A model generated the notes under the pieces. The model was not told the DNA's origin, searched no databases, and saw only the letters and a program-made list of their open reading frames with translations. Of a DNA stretch of 64,000 nucleotides, positions 16,899 through 25,146 are shown one piece after another. Position numbers and translations under genes: made by a program. This stretch comes from Hoskinsella mucinilytica (GTDB taxonomy: Bacteria > Bacillota_I > Bacilli_A > Erysipelotrichales > Erysipelotrichaceae), in contig NZ_JBEQZJ010000001.1 of assembly GCF_045223415.1 (NCBI RefSeq), positions 99,975 to 163,974 of the forward strand. The letters are read 5' to 3'. Position 1 is the first letter of the stretch. The number at the start of each line of letters is the position of its first letter.

Positions 16899-16958
16899 TT
16901 GACTTTTGAGAAAACATCGTTTACAATATACATAGCGTGCTATATTATAGCGTGCTAT
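16899..16958 (+). promoter_or_regulatory. marR promoter with two operators
   Basis: TTGACT (16899-16904) and TACAAT (16922-16927) are 17 bases apart. Two identical copies of ATAGCGTGCTAT (an inverted repeat ATAGC-GT-GCTAT) sit at 16932-16943 and 16947-16958, at the transcription start. A third copy lies in front of the ABC exporter (17426-17437). This indicates autorepression by the MarR protein. Confidence 0.8.
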
Positions 16959-16974
16959 GGAATGAGGTGATGAG

Positions 16975-17403
16975 ATGTCAGATGTCAGGATTGGATTTTT
17001 GATCAAGCAAGTATATTATATGAATCAAGCAAGATTGAATGTCATGTTTGCGGAATTCGATTTAACTGCGACCCAGACATTTACATTGATCTATTTGTTT
17101 AAGGCACATGAAGATGGAAGAATCATCAATCAGCGTGATATTGAACGAGATTTAGATATTTCAAATCCAACAGTGACAGGAATTTTGAATCGTTTGGAAC
17201 ATAAAGGGTTGATCCTTCGTAAGATGAATCCTGCGGATGCACGAGTAAAGAATATCGTGGTGACATCGGAAGCCTTGGAACTGGATAAAATTTTACGTAA
17301 GAAGTTTCAAGAAAATGAAAAACAGCTTGTTGAAGTGTTGAGCGAAGAAGAAGTTTCAGAATTAAGTAGAATGTTGGAAAAAATCTTATCAGCCGATATC
17401 TGA
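16975..17403 (+). CDS. MarR family transcriptional repressor
   Basis: This 142-residue winged-helix protein of the MarR family has a helix-turn-helix in about residues 45-75 (RDIERDLDISNPTVTGILNRLEHKGLI) and a basic wing (RKMNPADARVKN). MarR dimers usually repress efflux genes and leave DNA when a ligand binds. The start at 16975 follows GAGGTGATGAG. It is preceded by two, and followed at the next gene by one, copy of the same 12-bp inverted repeat. It therefore almost certainly represses itself and the ABC exporter at 17457-21075. The exporter substrate is unknown. Confidence 0.92.
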   Translation: MSDVRIGFLIKQVYYMNQARLNVMFAEFDLTATQTFTLIYLFKAHEDGRIINQRDIERDLDISNPTVTGILNRLEHKGLILRKMNPADARVKNIVVTSEALELDKILRKKFQENEKQLVEVLSEEEVSELSRMLEKILSADI

Positions 17404-17417
17404 TAATTTTTTTCTAA

Positions 17418-17437
17418 TATAATACATAGCGTGCTAT
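17418..17437 (+). promoter_or_regulatory. ABC exporter promoter with MarR operator
   Basis: TATAAT (17418-17423) is followed after two bases by the third ATAGCGTGCTAT copy (17426-17437), covering the transcription start. No clear -35 box is present. Confidence 0.7.
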
Positions 17438-17456
17438 GGAAGTAAGGAGTGAAAAA

Positions 17457-19196
17457 ATGATACGAAGATTATTACAAGAAGTAAAAGAGTTTAAGAAAGC
17501 ATCGATCTTGGCACCTGTTTTTATGGTAGGTGAAGTGCTTTTGGAAATATCCTTGCCGTTTTTAATGTCCTATATCATTGACCAAGGTGTCAATCAAGGA
17601 GATATGTCAAAAGTGGTTTTATATGGCGCTATCATGACAATTGCGGCTTTTGGTTCTTTATTTTGTGGGGCGATGTCAGGGAAATATGCGGCGTATGGAT
17701 CAGCAGGGTTTGCAAGAAATCTTAGAAAGGCCTTGTTTTCCAATGTACAAGATTTTTCTTTTCAAAATGTAGATCATTTTTCAACTGCAGGGCTTGTGAC
17801 TAGGATGATGACAGATGTTACCAATGTTCAAAATGCTTATCAGATGGTATTACGTATGTGTGTAAGAGCTCCATTGACCTTAATTTGTGCTTTGAGCATG
17901 ACCTTTATCATTAATGCAGAGCTTTCGATGGTATTTTTATATGCGACCTTATTTTTAGGGGTGGTATTATGTATCATCATGTTCTCTGCACATCCGATCT
18001 TTTTAAAGGTTTTTGATCGTTATGATGACTTAAATGCAAGTGTACAAGAGAATATAACCAACATGCGTGTGGTAAAAGCATACGTGAAAGAAGATCATGA
18101 AATCGAAAAATTTCATCGTGCTTCTTATCATATTTATAAAATGTTTAAGAAAGCAGAAAATATCCTTATCTTTAATTCACCTGCAATGCAATTGGCAATG
18201 TATGGATGTATCCTTATGATTTCTTGGCTAGGTGCACAGAAAATTGTCGGAGGTAGCTTAACGACTGGTGAATTGATGAGTATGATGACCTATACGATGA
18301 ATATCTTGATGTCTTTGATGATGTTATCTATGATCTTTGTCATGTTGTCTATGTCACTTGCCTCTGTGAAACGTATTCATGAAGTATTGTTGGAAAAAAG
18401 TACGATTGTTTCTCCAGCAAATGCTTGTAAAGATGTCGTTGATGGTTCTGTTAGTTATCGTCATGTGAGCTTCGCTTATGCCAAAACCAGTGAAAGTGAT
18501 GCACTTCATGATATCAATCTTGAAATTGCTGCTGGAGAAACCATTGGAATCATGGGTGGTACCGGAAGTGGAAAGTCATCTTTGGTTCAGCTATTGGCAA
18601 GATTATATGATGTGAGTGATGGTGAATTATTGGTCGCAGGACGTAATGTAAAAGAGTATGATCTTAAGGTGTTAAGAGATTCTGTTTCTATGGTACTTCA
18701 AAATAATGTTTTATTCTCAGGTTCTATTAAGGATAATTTACGTTGGGGAAAAGCGGATGCGAGTGATGAAGAAATACAACATGTTTGTAAGCTTGCACAA
18801 GCAGATGGCTTTATCCAAGCATTTCCTGATGGTTATGATACCCATATTGAACAAGGAGGAAGTAATGTATCCGGTGGACAACGTCAGCGACTTTGTATTG
18901 CCAGAGCATTGTTGAAAAATCCTAAGATTCTGATTTTGGATGATTCCACCAGTGCCGTTGATACAAGAACTGATTTTCTGATTCGAAAAGCGTTTAAAGA
19001 GGATTTGCCGAATATCACAAAGTTTATCATCTCTCAACGAATATCTTCTGTAGAGGATGCAGATAAGATCATTGTCATGGATGATGGTCATGTATCCGGC
19101 TTTGGAACGCATGAAGAATTATTGAAAACGAATCCGATTTATCAAGAAGTATATGCAACACAGGTCAAAGGAGGTGAAGACGATGAGAATAAATAA
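17457..19196 (+). CDS. Heterodimeric ABC exporter subunit with degenerate ATP site
   Basis: This 579-residue exporter half combines a six-helix transmembrane domain (about residues 15-310) with an ATP-binding domain. Walker A GGTGSGKSS and signature VSGGQRQR are intact, but Walker B reads LILDDSTSAVD, with Asp where the catalytic Glu normally stands. This is the hallmark of the degenerate site in heterodimeric exporters such as BmrC/BmrD and TM287/288. The start at 17457 follows AGGAG (17444-17448). ATG 17436 overlaps the MarR operator and is unlikely. It overlaps the next subunit gene by 14 bases. The probable role is drug or lipid export, induced by release of the MarR repressor. Confidence 0.93.
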   Translation: MIRRLLQEVKEFKKASILAPVFMVGEVLLEISLPFLMSYIIDQGVNQGDMSKVVLYGAIMTIAAFGSLFCGAMSGKYAAYGSAGFARNLRKALFSNVQDFSFQNVDHFSTAGLVTRMMTDVTNVQNAYQMVLRMCVRAPLTLICALSMTFIINAELSMVFLYATLFLGVVLCIIMFSAHPIFLKVFDRYDDLNASVQENITNMRVVKAYVKEDHEIEKFHRASYHIYKMFKKAENILIFNSPAMQLAMYGCILMISWLGAQKIVGGSLTTGELMSMMTYTMNILMSLMMLSMIFVMLSMSLASVKRIHEVLLEKSTIVSPANACKDVVDGSVSYRHVSFAYAKTSESDALHDINLEIAAGETIGIMGGTGSGKSSLVQLLARLYDVSDGELLVAGRNVKEYDLKVLRDSVSMVLQNNVLFSGSIKDNLRWGKADASDEEIQHVCKLAQADGFIQAFPDGYDTHIEQGGSNVSGGQRQRLCIARALLKNPKILILDDSTSAVDTRTDFLIRKAFKEDLPNITKFIISQRISSVEDADKIIVMDDGHVSGFGTHEELLKTNPIYQEVYATQVKGGEDDENK

Positions 19197-21075
19197 AAAA
19201 CAAGGTAGAGTAAAAGCAGATAGAGAATCTTTAGATGTGTTAAAAAGATTATTCATCTATACCATTCGTGAATATAAGCTAGCGAGTTGTTTTGTATTGA
19301 TATTCATCATCATTGGATCTCTTGCAAGTGTGGTAAGTTCCTTATTCATTAAAAGTTTGATCGATGATTATATCTTACCTTTGTTGGGAAGTGCTGATCC
19401 ATCATTTACACCATTATTTCGAACGCTTTGTATGATGGCTGCAATCTTTGCTTGTGGAGTTTTATCCACTTATCTATACAGCAAGATCTTAATTGAAATT
19501 TCTCAGGGAACGATGAAACGTATTCGTGATGACTTGTTTGCGCATATGGAAAAATTACCGATTCGCTATTTTGATACTAATTTTCATGGGGATATCATGT
19601 CTGTTTATACGAATGATACCGATACATTACGACAAGTAATTTCACAAAGTATCCCTCAATTGATATCTTCTTTGATTACCATCATAGGTGTATTTATCTC
19701 TATGTGTATTCTTAGTATTCCTTTGACTTTGATCGTCATCGTCATGGTATGGATCATGAAACGTGTCATGGGGAAGATCGCAGGACAAAGTAGTATTTAT
19801 TTCCATGCGCAACAAACAGATCTGGGACGTGTCAACGGCTATATCGAAGAAATGATGAGCGGAGCGAAGGTAATCAAAGTCTTCACTCATGAAGAAGCAG
19901 TCAAAAAAGAATTCGATGAAGTAAATGATGCTTTATTTGATAGCGCATATCAGGCAAATAAATATGCGAATATATTAATGCCGATCCTCGGTAACTTAGG
20001 CAATATTTCTTATGTTTTAACAGCTTTGATCGGTGGTGTATTGGCCATCAATGGCTTTGGTGGTTTGACATTAGGAGCACTTGCCAGCTTTCTACAATTA
20101 AACAAGTCGTTTACCGGACCGATTACGCAGGTATCACAACAGTTAAATTCTGTGATCATGGCATCTGCCGGAGCCAAACGTATCTTTGCCATCATGGATG
20201 AAGCATTAGAAGTGGATGAAGGAATCGTAACCTTGGCAAATATCAAAGAAGAGAATGGTGAAATCCAAGAATGTGATACGCCAACAGGTAAATGGGCATG
20301 GCGTCATCCTAGAAAAGATGGAAGCATTACCTATGTACCACTTGTCGGAGATATCATCTTTCATCATGTAGATTTCGGATATCAATCCAATAAACAGATT
20401 TTATACGATATCGATTTATATGCGCAAAAAGGTCAAAAAGTAGCGTTTGTCGGCGCAACGGGTGCAGGGAAAACAACCATTACCAATTTGATCAATCGAT
20501 TTTATGATATACAAAAAGGTAGTATCACATATGATGGGATCGACATCAAGTTGATCAAAAAAGATGATTTAAGACGTTCTTTGGGTATCGTATTACAGGA
20601 CACGCATTTATTTACGGGAACGATCATGGATAACATTCGTTATGGGAAAAGTGATGCCAGTGAAGAAGAAGTGATTGCGGCCGCAAAACTTGCCAATGCA
20701 GATGGCTTTATACGACACTTAGAACATGGTTATGATACTGTTATATCAGGTGATGGCGCAAGTCTTTCTCAAGGTCAAAGACAGCTTTTATCTATTGCAC
20801 GGGCAGCCTTGGCAAATTCACCTGTTCTTATTTTGGATGAAGCAACGAGTTCCATAGATTCTAGAACTGAAAAGATCGTTCAAGATGGCATGGATAAGTT
20901 GATGAGTGGTAGAACCGTATTTGTGATCGCACATCGTTTATCCACGATACGTAACTCCGATGTGATCATGGTAATGGATCAAGGACATATCATTGAACGA
21001 GGCAATCATGAAAAACTGATGAAGGAAAAACAAGTATATTATCAATTATATACCGGAGGCTTAGAATTAGACTAA
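19183..21075 (+). CDS. Heterodimeric ABC exporter subunit with canonical ATP site
   Basis: This 630-residue partner of the preceding subunit has a membrane domain (about 25-330) and an ATPase domain with Walker A GATGAGKTT, signature LSQGQRQLL and canonical Walker B VLILDEATSSID (Glu present). Between them is an extra loop of about 35 residues rich in charged and aromatic residues (around residues 350-385). The same insertion is typical of BmrD/TM288-type subunits. The start at 19183 has a near-perfect AAAGGAGGTG. The two proteins form one asymmetric exporter with one active and one degenerate ATP site. Confidence 0.93.
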   Translation: MRINKKQGRVKADRESLDVLKRLFIYTIREYKLASCFVLIFIIIGSLASVVSSLFIKSLIDDYILPLLGSADPSFTPLFRTLCMMAAIFACGVLSTYLYSKILIEISQGTMKRIRDDLFAHMEKLPIRYFDTNFHGDIMSVYTNDTDTLRQVISQSIPQLISSLITIIGVFISMCILSIPLTLIVIVMVWIMKRVMGKIAGQSSIYFHAQQTDLGRVNGYIEEMMSGAKVIKVFTHEEAVKKEFDEVNDALFDSAYQANKYANILMPILGNLGNISYVLTALIGGVLAINGFGGLTLGALASFLQLNKSFTGPITQVSQQLNSVIMASAGAKRIFAIMDEALEVDEGIVTLANIKEENGEIQECDTPTGKWAWRHPRKDGSITYVPLVGDIIFHHVDFGYQSNKQILYDIDLYAQKGQKVAFVGATGAGKTTITNLINRFYDIQKGSITYDGIDIKLIKKDDLRRSLGIVLQDTHLFTGTIMDNIRYGKSDASEEEVIAAAKLANADGFIRHLEHGYDTVISGDGASLSQGQRQLLSIARAALANSPVLILDEATSSIDSRTEKIVQDGMDKLMSGRTVFVIAHRLSTIRNSDVIMVMDQGHIIERGNHEKLMKEKQVYYQLYTGGLELD

Positions 21076-21082
21076 ACATATG

Positions 21083-21108
21083 AGGATGTCATTGACATCC
21101 TTTGTTTT
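21083..21108 (+). terminator. Intrinsic terminator of the ABC exporter operon
   Basis: AGGATGTC (21083-21090), loop ATT, GACATCCT (21094-21101), then a T-rich tract. Confidence 0.8.
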
Positions 21109-21120
21109 ATGAAAAAGATA

Positions 21121-21149
21121 TTGTTTTGTGAACATGAAAATGGCATAAT
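21121..21149 (+). promoter_or_regulatory. Promoter of the MATE gene
   Basis: TTGTTT (21121-21126) and CATAAT (21144-21149) are 17 bases apart, with TG at 21141-21142 as extended -10. No MarR operator is present here. Confidence 0.5.
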
Positions 21150-21177
21150 AAATAACGTTTAGGGATAGGAGCGTAGA

Positions 21178-22530
21178 ATGATGAAAACAAAAAGTATGTG
21201 TGAGGGAAAACCATTGCCATTGATTTTCTTTTTCTCACTTCCTTTGATGTTAGGAAATATCTGTCAACAGCTTTATACTGTGATGGATACCATGATTGTT
21301 TCTCAAAAGCTCGGGGTAGATGCCTTGGCAGCTTTAGGGTGTTGTGATTGGCTGAATTGGATGGGCTTTGGAATCATGACAGGATTTGCTCAAGGATTTT
21401 CTATTATGGTATCACATGCATTCGGTATGAAGATCAAAGAAAAGATTCAAGAAAGTATTTTATCTATGTTGGTTTGTTGTCTTGTGGTCAGTGTGGTATT
21501 TGTAGTGGTTGCCCTTCCATGTATGCCACTTGCATTGCAGCTGTTAAATACACCCGATGCTATCTTTGATATGACCTTATTGTATACAAGGATCATTTTT
21601 CTCGGGTTGCCGATCACGATGTTTTATAATGCGTTTGCGGCTATTTTAAGAGCTTTAGGGAATAGTAAGGCCCCTCTTTTTGCGATGGTACTTGCATCTG
21701 TTGTAAATATCATCTTGGATCTATTATTTGTTATGGTATTTGAAACAGGGATTGCAGGAGCCGGTATTGCGACCTTGATTGCACAATTTGTAGCCGGTTG
21801 TTATTGTGTATTCAAGCTGATTCAGATCAAAGATGTATTACCGAAACGATTATGTAAAGATACACAAGTATATCTTCATCTCATGAAACTAGGATTTCCT
21901 ATGGCACTTCAAAATGTATTGATTTCCATTGGTGGAATGGTGTTGACCAGTGTGATCAATCGCTATGGTACCTTGTTTTTAGCTGGTTTTACTGCAGTGA
22001 ATAAATTATATGGTATCCTAGAAGTATCCGCAGTATCCTATGGATATGCAATGGTAACCTATACAGGACAGAATTATGGCGCAAGACAATATGATAGAAT
22101 CAAACAGGGTGTAAGATCGGCAGTCATGTTAAGTGTGATAACCGCAATCTGTATCTCCATAGGCTTATTTCTATTCGGAAAGAACTTGTTATCTTTTTTC
22201 ATTTCCGCAGATGGTGCGGTATATGAAGAAGTCATGGGGATTGCATGGACCTTCCTTCAATGGATGGCTTGGTTTTTACCTGTTCTTTATTTGTTACATA
22301 TTTATCGTTCAACGATACAAGGACTCTCTGATACCTTGATTCCTATGTTATCTGGTATGTTTGAGTTGATTGTAAGAATTGCGGTCGCATGCCTATTACC
22401 GATATGTTTTGGTAGAAATGGCTTATATCCGGTAGAAGTATTGGCTTGGTTTGGTGCTGTAGTGTTGTTGATACCAAGTTATTACAGTAAAGAGCGAAAG
22501 TTGATGAAAAAGCAAGAGGTTAAGCTGTGA
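21178..22530 (+). CDS. MATE family efflux transporter
   Basis: This 450-residue, twelve-segment membrane protein is of the MATE (multidrug and toxin extrusion) family, driven by Na+ or H+. The N-terminal signature (LPLMLGNICQQLYTVMDTMIVSQKLG) and the repeated two-bundle layout, with the second half starting near residue 235 (GFPMALQNVLISIG), are typical of the DinF/NorM-like gut Firmicute branch. The start at 21178 follows AGGAG by 6 bases. It is separated from the ABC exporter by a terminator and has its own promoter. Its end overlaps the end of the LysR gene on the other strand by 11 bases. The substrate cannot be told from sequence. Confidence 0.92.
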   Translation: MMKTKSMCEGKPLPLIFFFSLPLMLGNICQQLYTVMDTMIVSQKLGVDALAALGCCDWLNWMGFGIMTGFAQGFSIMVSHAFGMKIKEKIQESILSMLVCCLVVSVVFVVVALPCMPLALQLLNTPDAIFDMTLLYTRIIFLGLPITMFYNAFAAILRALGNSKAPLFAMVLASVVNIILDLLFVMVFETGIAGAGIATLIAQFVAGCYCVFKLIQIKDVLPKRLCKDTQVYLHLMKLGFPMALQNVLISIGGMVLTSVINRYGTLFLAGFTAVNKLYGILEVSAVSYGYAMVTYTGQNYGARQYDRIKQGVRSAVMLSVITAICISIGLFLFGKNLLSFFISADGAVYEEVMGIAWTFLQWMAWFLPVLYLLHIYRSTIQGLSDTLIPMLSGMFELIVRIAVACLLPICFGRNGLYPVEVLAWFGAVVLLIPSYYSKERKLMKKQEVKL

Positions 22531-23404
22531 TCAAAGGTATCGTATTTTTCAATATCTGAAATAAGGTTTCCTCTTGTTTGGTAAAGCCGGTATCAGAAAA
22601 GAAGATCACACAGATGTTCATTTGAAATGCTTCCTCTTTGATTGGTATATAACAAAAATCTGGATGTTTTGAATCTGATGTAAGTGTTAAAAATGAAACA
22701 TAGGAATGATTTTTTAATGCTAAAAATAATTCATCTCTGTTTTGTACTTTGAGTGATGTTTCGATATGATAAAGCTGTTTTAGCATTGATGTATCAGGCA
22801 ATGTTGTATAATAGGTCAAAGGATAGGTAAGGGTTTCCCTCATAGAGATACTTTTTCTATTCGCAAGAGGATGCTTTTTACTAACGATTACATAAGTTTG
22901 GACGGATTCAAAAAGGGTAAGATATTGAAGATGATATTGTTTGATATGCTCTACAAAGTCATTCATATCTGCTTGATATATGGGAAGGATGCCGATATGT
23001 GCGTTCTTCGTTATAACATCTTTTAAAACTTGAGATGGGTTCGTTCGTTGAAGCATATTAGAAAATGTAAGCCCCATTTCTTGAACATTTAGAAAGGCCT
23101 CCCATAGATAAGATAAATAAATAAAGGAAATAGAGATTGTATCAGACTCGTGTTGAGGAGCCAATACCTCTATTTTTTTATACTCGGCAAGAATGGTTTT
23201 GATGATATCCATCAACTTTTCTCCTTTTTCTGTTAATGTAACACCTTTTGGCGTTCTTAAAAAAACGAGAAAACCTAATTCGTGTTCACACCGTTTGACG
23301 ATGTTGTTTAGAGATGGTTGAGAAATGTATAACTTTTGTGCGGCACGATTGATAGAACCACATTCAGCAATTGTCAAAAGTTGTTGTAAATGATGTATTT
23401 CCAT
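22520..23404 (-). CDS. LysR family transcriptional regulator
   Basis: This 294-residue LysR-type regulator has an N-terminal winged helix (MEIHHLQQLLTIAECGSINRAAQKL...SQPSLNNIV, residues 1-60) and a periplasmic-binding-protein-like ligand domain (about 90-290). LysR regulators commonly control a divergently transcribed neighbour; here that is the M20 amidohydrolase at 23523. A 7-8-7 inverted repeat sits between the two genes. The 3' end converges with and overlaps the MATE stop. The effector is unknown, but an N-acyl amino acid or a product of the amidohydrolase is a reasonable guess. Confidence 0.92.
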   Translation of the reverse strand: MEIHHLQQLLTIAECGSINRAAQKLYISQPSLNNIVKRCEHELGFLVFLRTPKGVTLTEKGEKLMDIIKTILAEYKKIEVLAPQHESDTISISFIYLSYLWEAFLNVQEMGLTFSNMLQRTNPSQVLKDVITKNAHIGILPIYQADMNDFVEHIKQYHLQYLTLFESVQTYVIVSKKHPLANRKSISMRETLTYPLTYYTTLPDTSMLKQLYHIETSLKVQNRDELFLALKNHSYVSFLTLTSDSKHPDFCYIPIKEEAFQMNICVIFFSDTGFTKQEETLFQILKNTIPLITA

Positions 23405-23422
23405 ATGTAGATTTTCCTTTCA

Positions 23423-23444
23423 GTTATAATGTATATGTTATAAC
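23423..23444. promoter_or_regulatory. Divergent intergenic operator, probable LysR site
   Basis: GTTATAA (23423-23429) and TTATAAC (23438-23444) form an inverted repeat with an 8-base spacer. The left arm includes TATAAT (23425-23430), a possible -10 for the + strand gene. The right arm may serve the LysR promoter. Confidence 0.45.
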
Positions 23445-23522
23445 AGATATATCAGGATACTTCAAGACAAAACGGTAAAAAAGGAATAAAATGAGAAGCA
23501 GATAAAAAGGAGTGAGAAAAAA

Positions 23523-24680
23523 ATGAATCAAACAATCTATGAGGAAAGTAAAGCAATGTTTGAAGAATTGATAAAGTGGCGAAGAGCATTACACAAAATG
23601 CCTGAATTGGGATGTAACCTTCCTCAAACGGTTGCTTTTGTGGAAAAGAAGTTAACAGAGTTTGGTATTCCATTTGAAACCAAAGTAAGTGGAAATTGTG
23701 TCATTGGATATTTAGGTACAGGAGATAGAAGTTTGCTTCTAAGAGCTGATATGGATGGGTTGCCGATATGTGAAGAAAGTCAATTATCATTCGCTTCTCA
23801 AAATGGGAATATGCATGCATGTGGTCATGATTTACATACTACTGCATTATTGGGAGCTGCAAAGATATTAAAAAGACATGAAAAAGAACTAAAAGGACGA
23901 ATCATATTATTGTTTCAGCCAGGTGAGGAAACATTTGAAGGAGCTCAGGCTGTGCTTAAGGAAAACCTATTCACAGATTTTAAGGTAGATGCGGCATTTG
24001 CTACTCATGTTGCAAGTACGATACCTGTGGGAACCATTGCATATGGTACGATGGTCGCAACTTCTGTCTTCGGTTTTAAGATAACGATCACAGGCAAAGG
24101 TACGCATGGCGCTATGCCTCAAAATGGAATTGATCCTATCAATGTCGGTGTTCATATCTATCAGGCATTGCAAGAATTGATCGCAAGAGAATGTGCTGCG
24201 AGTAAAGAAGTTACGTTGACCATAGGACAATTTCAATCCGGTATGGTAAGTAATGTCATTCCAGAAACGGCTGTATTACAAGGTACACTTCGAACCTTTG
24301 ATAATGAAATAAAACAATTTCTGATCACTCGTATAAAGGAAATTGTAGAGAATATAGCAAATGCGTTTCATGCAAAGAGTACGATCGATGTTTTGATGGA
24401 TATTCCGGTACTTTGTTGTGATGAAAAAAGAAATGAAGAAATTGCGCAATCGTTACAAGCGATGAATGCAGAACTTCACATCATATCCGGTCTACATACA
24501 ACAGGATCAGATGATTTTGCGGTTTTCGCAAATGAAATACCTTCTTCTTATTTCATGATCGGAGCAAAAGCTGATTCTGATAAGATTTATGCACATCATA
24601 ATCCTAACGTTTGTTTTCATGAAGATGTGTTACCGATAGAAACTGCTGTTTATGCTTGTGTAGCAATAAACTGGACATAA
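23523..24680 (+). CDS. M20 family amidohydrolase/carboxypeptidase
   Basis: This 385-residue metal-dependent hydrolase belongs to the M20D (hippurate hydrolase/IAA-amino acid hydrolase/AbgA-like) group. The motifs RADMDGLPI and HACGHDLHTT (metal ligands), LLFQPGEE (catalytic Glu) and the late GSDDFAVF and HNPNVCFHED segments are all present. A dimerisation domain is inserted at about 175-285. It should release amino acids from N-acyl or amide conjugates in the cytosol; no signal peptide is seen. The start at 23523 follows AAGGAG. It is divergent from the LysR gene, which probably controls it, and is followed by a terminator. Confidence 0.92.
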   Translation: MNQTIYEESKAMFEELIKWRRALHKMPELGCNLPQTVAFVEKKLTEFGIPFETKVSGNCVIGYLGTGDRSLLLRADMDGLPICEESQLSFASQNGNMHACGHDLHTTALLGAAKILKRHEKELKGRIILLFQPGEETFEGAQAVLKENLFTDFKVDAAFATHVASTIPVGTIAYGTMVATSVFGFKITITGKGTHGAMPQNGIDPINVGVHIYQALQELIARECAASKEVTLTIGQFQSGMVSNVIPETAVLQGTLRTFDNEIKQFLITRIKEIVENIANAFHAKSTIDVLMDIPVLCCDEKRNEEIAQSLQAMNAELHIISGLHTTGSDDFAVFANEIPSSYFMIGAKADSDKIYAHHNPNVCFHEDVLPIETAVYACVAINWT

Positions 24681-24714
24681 GAGAGATACACGTAACTGTA
24701 GACTCTCTTTTTTT
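24680..24714 (+). terminator. Intrinsic terminator after the M20 gene
   Basis: AGAGAG (24680-24685) pairs with CTCTCT (24703-24708), with an inner TAC/GTA step, then a run of T residues to 24714. Confidence 0.7.
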
Positions 24715-24742
24715 ATGATTGATGTTTGGTAAAGTCTATTGT

Positions 24743-24759
24743 AGTGTTGTGGCAACACT
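24743..24759. repeat. Inverted repeat AGTGTTG-TGG-CAACACT
   Basis: A perfect 7-bp inverted repeat lies in the 466-base gap before the PTS regulator. The CAACACT half-site recurs at about 24932-24938 and, in a second palindrome, at 24987-25005, which suggests regulator sites. Confidence 0.4.
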
Positions 24760-24864
24760 CTGCTAAGGCAAAGTTATTCGTATGAAAGAATGAGTCCTAT
24801 GCTATTAGTGACAAAAAGTAGAGAAAGCTTTTTTGTGTTGAAACAAGATAGTAAAATAAAAGCA

Positions 24865-24888
24865 TTTAAACGATGATTATCGTTTAAA
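24865..24888. promoter_or_regulatory. Perfect 10-4-10 palindrome upstream of the PTS regulator
   Basis: TTTAAACGAT (24865-24874) and ATCGTTTAAA (24879-24888) are exact reverse complements around GATT. A possible weak promoter (TTAATA 24889-24894, TATAAA 24912-24917, 17 apart) starts right after it. This is the position an activator would use. Confidence 0.4.
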
Positions 24889-24959
24889 TTAATAGGAATA
24901 TAAACAGAGGATATAAAAATGTAAAGGGTTTTCAACACTTATTTTGATATAGGAAGAAA

Positions 24960-25028
24960 ATGAACACTAAACACGATATAATGAGCGTGTTGATGATATC
25001 AACACTGATAATGTCGAAGTTGTTTTAA
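24960..25028 (+). CDS. Possible 22-residue leader peptide
   Basis: ATG at 24960 with AGGAAG just upstream opens a 22-codon frame ending in TAA at 25026-25028, rich in Met, Ile, Leu and Ser. Its stop codon overlaps the first arm of a possible attenuator hairpin (25027-25033). This position is typical of leader peptides but could be chance. A competing TATAAT (24977-24982) lies inside it. Confidence 0.2.
   Translation: MNTKHDIMSVLMISTLIMSKLF
24987..25005. repeat. Inverted repeat GTGTTGAT-GAT-ATCAACAC
   Basis: An 8-3-8 palindrome directly downstream of TATAAT (24977-24982). It shares the GTGTTG/CAACAC half-site with 24743-24759, so it is a candidate operator for the operon at 25147. Confidence 0.4.
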
Positions 25029-25072
25029 TGTCGAAAAAACTTTTTCTTCTACGATTAGTGTCGGCATTTTTT
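25027..25072 (+). terminator. Possible attenuator before the PTS regulator
   Basis: AATGTCG (25027-25033) can pair with CGGCATT (25062-25068, one G-U pair), followed by a T run to 25072. A second copy of AATGTCGAAG at 25010 could compete for the same partner. Weak stem with a long loop. A further TATAAT at 25103-25108 would bypass it. Confidence 0.25.
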
Positions 25073-25146
25073 GGAACTAAAGACGTTAGATGAAGGACTC
25101 GTTATAATGAAATCGTAAAGTTGGAAGCGATAAAGGAGGTGACATA

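Noticed and set aside
16608..17006. 132-codon minus-strand frame over the uvrB end
   Set aside because: It is antisense to uvrB and marR, crosses a terminator and operators, and has no ribosome binding site.
24750..24765. Possible sigma-54 promoter (TGG...GC) before the LevR-like operon
   Set aside because: The GG-to-GC gap is 9 bases rather than the required 10, and it lies within an inverted repeat that explains the bases better.
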